A program made the translations under genes and the position numbers. Positions 60,561-64,000 of a stretch of 64,000 nt of DNA are shown piece by piece. This DNA comes from Bacteroidaceae bacterium (GTDB taxonomy: Bacteria > Bacteroidota > Bacteroidia > Bacteroidales > Bacteroidaceae): contig JAFZSP010000032.1 of the NCBI GenBank assembly GCA_017619335.1, positions 1 through 64,000 of the forward strand, in the 5' to 3' direction. Numbering within the stretch: position 1 is the first letter of the stretch; each line of letters starts with the position of its first letter. Below the pieces are notes generated by a model that had not been told where the DNA came from, did not search any database, and saw only the letters and a program-made list of their open reading frames with translations.

Positions 60561-62168
60561 ATGACTATGAAACGTGAAACTTCTCTCCTGTTGATGGCTG
60601 TGGCACAAACGCCGCTGCTCGCGCAAGCGCGCGCGAACATTATTTATATTATGACCGACGATCACACGGCTCAGATGATGTCCTGCTACGACACCCGCTT
60701 CGTGGAGACACCCAACCTGGACCGCATCGCACGCGACGGCGTCCGCTTCACCCACAGCTATGTGGCCAACTCCCTCTCGGGACCCAGCCGCGCCTGTATG
60801 CTCACGGGCAAGCATAGCCACAAGAACGGTTTCACCAACAACGAGCACGGCATCTTCGACGGCTCCCAGCAGACGATGCCCAAACTCCTTCAAGCCGCAG
60901 GCTACGAGACCTGCCTCATCGGCAAGTGGCACCTCGTCTCCACGCCCACGGGCTTCGACCACTGGGAGATACTGCCCGGACAGGGAGACTATTACAATCC
61001 CGTCTTCATCCATCAGGATGGCACACGAGCCGCCGACAGCGGTTACGTGACGCGCATCATCACCGACAAAGCCCTGCAGTGGATAGAGAAAGGGCATGAG
61101 AAGCCTTTTGCCCTCTTCATCCACCACAAGGCCTGCCACCGCGCCTGGCTGCCTGCGCTGGAAGACATCCGGTTGTACGAGGACAAGACCTTCACCCTGC
61201 CAGCGAACTTCCACGACGACTACGCCACCCGCGAGGCAGCTGCCAAGACGGAAATGGAAATCGGGAAAGACATGGATATCGTCTATGATACCAAGATGTT
61301 CGTCAGCCCCGAGGAGACACCTCGCACCCGACTCTCCGGTTCCTATCAAGGGATGATCGGTCGCCTCTCCAAGGCAGAGCGCAAACAATACGACGATTTC
61401 TACGTTCCACTCTCACGGGCGTTCTATGAGAAGTGGGGAAAGGACTACAACTTCCTGCCCCTCCAGGCACAGAGCAGCATCGGGGGCAGCAGAGATGCCG
61501 AACTGCTGGAATGGAAATACCAGCGTTACATGCGGGACTATGCCAAGGTGGTGCATGCACTGGACCAGGAAGTGGGACGTGTGCTGGACTATCTGGAGGA
61601 GAAGGGTCTGCTGGACAACACCCTCGTGGTCTATACCTCCGACCAGGGCTTCTACATGGGTGAGCACGGCTGGTTTGACAAGCGCTTCATGTATGAGGAA
61701 TCGCTCTCCACGCCCCTCGTGATGCGATTGCCGAAGGGCTTGGAACGGCGAGGTGACATTGATGAGATGGTGCAGAACATCGACTATGCACCAACTTTCC
61801 TGGATTTGGCCGGAGCACCTATTCCCGATGATATTCAGGGCGTTTCCCTGCTACCGCTGCTGAGAGGCCGCACAGCCACTGCCGCCGACAAGCAGGTCAT
61901 CAAGAACTGGCGCGAAGCCATCTATTACCATTATTATGAGTATCCGGCAGAACACGACGTGCGCCGGCACTACGGCATCCGCACCGACCGCTACAAACTC
62001 ATGCACTTCTATGGGCACGACGTCAATGCCTGGGAACTCTTTGACCTGAAACAGGATCCCCACGAGCTGCACAACCTCTATGGCCAGCCCGGCTACGAAG
62101 CACTGCAACGGCAGCTCCACCACCAGCTGGAACTGCTGCAGATACAGTATGACGACCCACAAAGATAA
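60561..62168 (+). CDS. Ser-type sulfatase, exported
   Basis: A 535-residue type I sulfatase that removes sulfate esters from glycans. A signal peptide of about 24 residues (LLAQARA) precedes NIIYIMTDDHTAQ with metal-binding aspartates. The active-site motif is SGPSR (residues 73-77), so the residue converted to formylglycine is Ser73, which requires the radical-SAM maturase anSME rather than the aerobic enzyme. KHSHKNG, GKWHL and the later YTSDQGFYMGEHGWFDKR complete the site. Its substrate could be a host glycosaminoglycan, mucin or algal glycan; this cannot be told. No anSME is in the window. It is followed by gmd after 33 bp. Confidence 0.9.
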   Translation: MTMKRETSLLLMAVAQTPLLAQARANIIYIMTDDHTAQMMSCYDTRFVETPNLDRIARDGVRFTHSYVANSLSGPSRACMLTGKHSHKNGFTNNEHGIFDGSQQTMPKLLQAAGYETCLIGKWHLVSTPTGFDHWEILPGQGDYYNPVFIHQDGTRAADSGYVTRIITDKALQWIEKGHEKPFALFIHHKACHRAWLPALEDIRLYEDKTFTLPANFHDDYATREAAAKTEMEIGKDMDIVYDTKMFVSPEETPRTRLSGSYQGMIGRLSKAERKQYDDFYVPLSRAFYEKWGKDYNFLPLQAQSSIGGSRDAELLEWKYQRYMRDYAKVVHALDQEVGRVLDYLEEKGLLDNTLVVYTSDQGFYMGEHGWFDKRFMYEESLSTPLVMRLPKGLERRGDIDEMVQNIDYAPTFLDLAGAPIPDDIQGVSLLPLLRGRTATAADKQVIKNWREAIYYHYYEYPAEHDVRRHYGIRTDRYKLMHFYGHDVNAWELFDLKQDPHELHNLYGQPGYEALQRQLHHQLELLQIQYDDPQR

Positions 62169-62201
62169 ACAAATCACAAACGACAGTTATAAAATACAAC
62201 T

Positions 62202-63308
62202 ATGAAGAAAGCATTAATCACTGGCATCACGGGGCAGGACGGCTCCTTCCTGGCCGAGTTTCTGATTGAGAAAGGATATGAGGTGCATGGCATCCTGCGT
62301 CGCAGTTCCAGTTTCAATACGGGGCGAATAGAGCATCTGTATCTGGACGAATGGGTGCGGGACATGCACAAGAAACGCCTCGTTAACCTGCACTGGGGCG
62401 ACATGACAGACTCCAGCAGCCTCATCCGCATCATCTCAGAGATCAAGCCCGACGAAATATACAACCTGGCAGCACAGAGTCATGTGAAGGTCTCTTTCGA
62501 CGTGCCCGAGTTTACTGCCGATGCCGACGCCATGGGAGTGCTGCGCCTCCTGGAAGCTGTGCGCATCTCAGGGATGGCCGAGAAGTGCCGCATCTATCAA
62601 GCCTCCACCTCAGAACTCTTCGGACTGGTGCAGGAAGTGCCGCAGAAGGAAACCACACCGTTCTACCCCCGTAGTCCCTACGGCGTCGCCAAGCTCTACG
62701 GCTACTGGATCATGAAGAACTATCGCGAGAGTTACAATATGTACTGCTGCAACGGCATCCTCTTCAACCACGAGAGCGAGCGCCGCGGCGAAACCTTCGT
62801 GACACGCAAGATCACCCTTGCTGCCGCGCGCATTGCCCAGGGCTTCCAAGACAAACTCTACCTGGGAAACATGAACGCCTTGCGTGACTGGGGTTATGCC
62901 AAGGATTACGTGGAGTGCATGTGGCTCATCCTCCAGCAGGAGAAGCCGGATGACTTCGTGATAGCCACCGGGCAGTACCACACCGTGCGCGAATTCTGCA
63001 CCCTGGCCTTCAAGGAGGTCGGCATAGAGCTCCGCTGGGAAGGCGAAGGCGTAGAGGAGAAGGGTATCTGCGTGAAGGATCATCGAGGCGTTCAAGACTC
63101 TCTTGAGGGGGCTGCCCTCGTGGAAGTGGATCCCAAGTATTTCCGTCCAGCCGAAGTGGAACAGCTCCTCGGAGACCCCACAAAAGCCAAAACCCTGTTA
63201 GGATGGAACCCGCAGAAGACGAGCTTCGAGGAACTCGTCCGCATCATGGTTCAGCACGACATGAAGAAAGTGAAGAAGTTGTACCTCCGTGAACACATGG
63301 ACGACTAA
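62202..63308 (+). CDS. gmd: GDP-mannose 4,6-dehydratase
   Basis: Converts GDP-mannose to GDP-4-keto-6-deoxymannose with bound NADP+, the first step to GDP-L-fucose. The 368-residue protein starts with the Rossmann motif [18 protein letters not shown]. The catalytic set is visible in the STSELFG segment (Ser/Glu near 135) and [11 protein letters not shown] (Tyr and Lys near 160). [12 protein letters not shown] is the family substrate loop. The stop overlaps the start of fcl (TAATG), so both steps of the pathway are made together. Confidence 0.95.
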   Translation: MKKALITGITGQDGSFLAEFLIEKGYEVHGILRRSSSFNTGRIEHLYLDEWVRDMHKKRLVNLHWGDMTDSSSLIRIISEIKPDEIYNLAAQSHVKVSFDVPEFTADADAMGVLRLLEAVRISGMAEKCRIYQASTSELFGLVQEVPQKETTPFYPRSPYGVAKLYGYWIMKNYRESYNMYCCNGILFNHESERRGETFVTRKITLAAARIAQGFQDKLYLGNMNALRDWGYAKDYVECMWLILQQEKPDDFVIATGQYHTVREFCTLAFKEVGIELRWEGEGVEEKGICVKDHRGVQDSLEGAALVEVDPKYFRPAEVEQLLGDPTKAKTLLGWNPQKTSFEELVRIMVQHDMKKVKKLYLREHMDD

Positions 63309-64000
63309 TGGAAAAGAATAGTAAAATATATGTCGCAGGACATAGAGGTATGGTAGGAAGTGCCATTGTGCGCGAACTCCAGCGGCAGGGCTACAACAAT
63401 ATCATCACCAGAACCCATTCGGAACTGGACCTTACGCGCCAAGACCAAGTAGAGGCCTTCTTCCAGAAAGAGAAGCCCGAGTACGTCTTCCTGGCTGCCG
63501 CCAAAGTGGGCGGCATCATTGCCAATCAGCGTGCCCTGGCCGACTTCATGTACCAGAACATGATTCTGGAGATGAACGTCATTCACGCCGCCTGGCAGAA
63601 CGGCTGCAAGAAATTGGAGTTCCTGGGCAGCAGCTGCATCTACCCGCGTCTGGCACCACAACCCATGAAGGAAGCGTGCCTCCTCACCGGCTCCCTGGAA
63701 CAGACCAACGAGGCCTACGCGCTGGCCAAAATCAGCGGACTGAAGTACTGCGAGTACCTCAACCGCCAGTACGGCACAGACTACATCAGCGTGATGCCCA
63801 CCAACCTCTATGGTCCCAACGACAACTACCACCCCGAGCACAGCCACGTCCTGCCCGCACTCATCCGTCGCTTCCATGAAGCCAAGCTCTCTGGAGCACC
63901 CAGCGTCACCTGTTGGGGCGACGGCAGCCCACTGCGCGAGTTCCTCTATGTAGATGACCTGGCCAACCTCTGCGTGTTCCTGATGAACAACTACAGCGGC
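63308..64000 (+). CDS. fcl: GDP-L-fucose synthase, 3' end cut by the window
   Basis: Performs the epimerase and reductase steps converting GDP-4-keto-6-deoxymannose to GDP-L-fucose. The first 231 residues are present: Rossmann start [34 protein letters not shown] (Ser), and [13 protein letters not shown] with the catalytic Tyr and Lys. The family is about 310-360 residues, so roughly a quarter or more lies beyond the window. The start ATG shares a base with the gmd stop. Fucose so made is used in Bacteroidales surface glycans and protein O-glycosylation. Confidence 0.94.
   Translation, partial: MEKNSKIYVAGHRGMVGSAIVRELQRQGYNNIITRTHSELDLTRQDQVEAFFQKEKPEYVFLAAAKVGGIIANQRALADFMYQNMILEMNVIHAAWQNGCKKLEFLGSSCIYPRLAPQPMKEACLLTGSLEQTNEAYALAKISGLKYCEYLNRQYGTDYISVMPTNLYGPNDNYHPEHSHVLPALIRRFHEAKLSGAPSVTCWGDGSPLREFLYVDDLANLCVFLMNNYSG

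Overview
The window comes from a Bacteroidales genome, most probably a fairly GC-rich member of the Prevotellaceae from gut or rumen. Several things point there. Most genes have the Bacteroidetes promoter (-7 box TAnnTTTG, often with TTG/TTTG about 20 bases upstream) and no Shine-Dalgarno sequence. Secreted proteins end in type IX secretion (T9SS) sorting tails. There is a hybrid two-component regulator, a 'smalltalk' micro-protein, and a GH10 xylanase fused to a feruloyl esterase as in Prevotella Xyn10D-Fae1A. No SusC/SusD pair, integrase, transposase, rRNA operon or CRISPR array was seen.

Layout. 1-5.6 kb: a palindrome cluster, smalltalk, acyl-CoA ligase with its XRE-cupin regulator, murF, and a lipoprotein fusing a glycine zipper to a glycerophosphodiesterase. 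5.6-11 kb: an orphan hybrid two-component regulator divergent from a secreted GH43 enzyme. 11-16.7 kb: efp, rpmH, a PASTA protein, an RluD-type pseudouridine synthase, a D-Ala-D-Ala ligase, an acyltransferase and a NigD-like lipoprotein. 16.7-28 kb: mostly housekeeping genes (YgjP-like peptidase, two S41 proteases, gamma carbonic anhydrase, nhaA, rubredoxin, recX, two tRNA-Asn, a PfkB kinase, a thioredoxin-fold lipoprotein, greA, a HIT protein). 28-38.7 kb: two giant secreted surface proteins. 38.7-46.3 kb: kduI, an orphan PTS EIIC, a coiled-coil protein and a modular GH31 enzyme. 46.4-53.4 kb: glyS with an FKBP lipoprotein, then a topoisomerase A subunit, a DUF3316 protein and an S41 lipoprotein overlapping start to stop. 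53.6-57.5 kb: an AT-richer block with a cohesin/dockerin-like surface operon and an MNT gene followed by a truncated HEPN partner. 58-64 kb: the xylanase-esterase, a Ser-type sulfatase, gmd and the start of fcl (GDP-fucose synthesis).

How the genes work together. One theme is plant or host glycan breakdown at the cell surface (GH43, GH10-CE1, GH31, sulfatase, KduI). Another is large T9SS-exported adhesins. Cohesin-like and dockerin-like modules recur across at least five of these secreted proteins. They include a neighbouring pair in which one protein has a dockerin and no T9SS tail, and the other has a cohesin-like domain and a T9SS tail.

The most unusual feature is the density of small repeat families. 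GC-rich palindromic (REP-like) elements lie between genes but also inside or at the ends of seven coding sequences, where they are translated as Pro/Ser/Gly/Arg-rich peptides. A family of degenerate 7-bp tandem arrays fills gene junctions and enters at least three genes. Two intergenic spacers consist of degenerate 22-bp repeats. There are three very long perfect inverted repeats (arms of 26, 35 and 26 bp), and one terminator block occurs twice. All functional calls are from reading the sequence; no database search was run.
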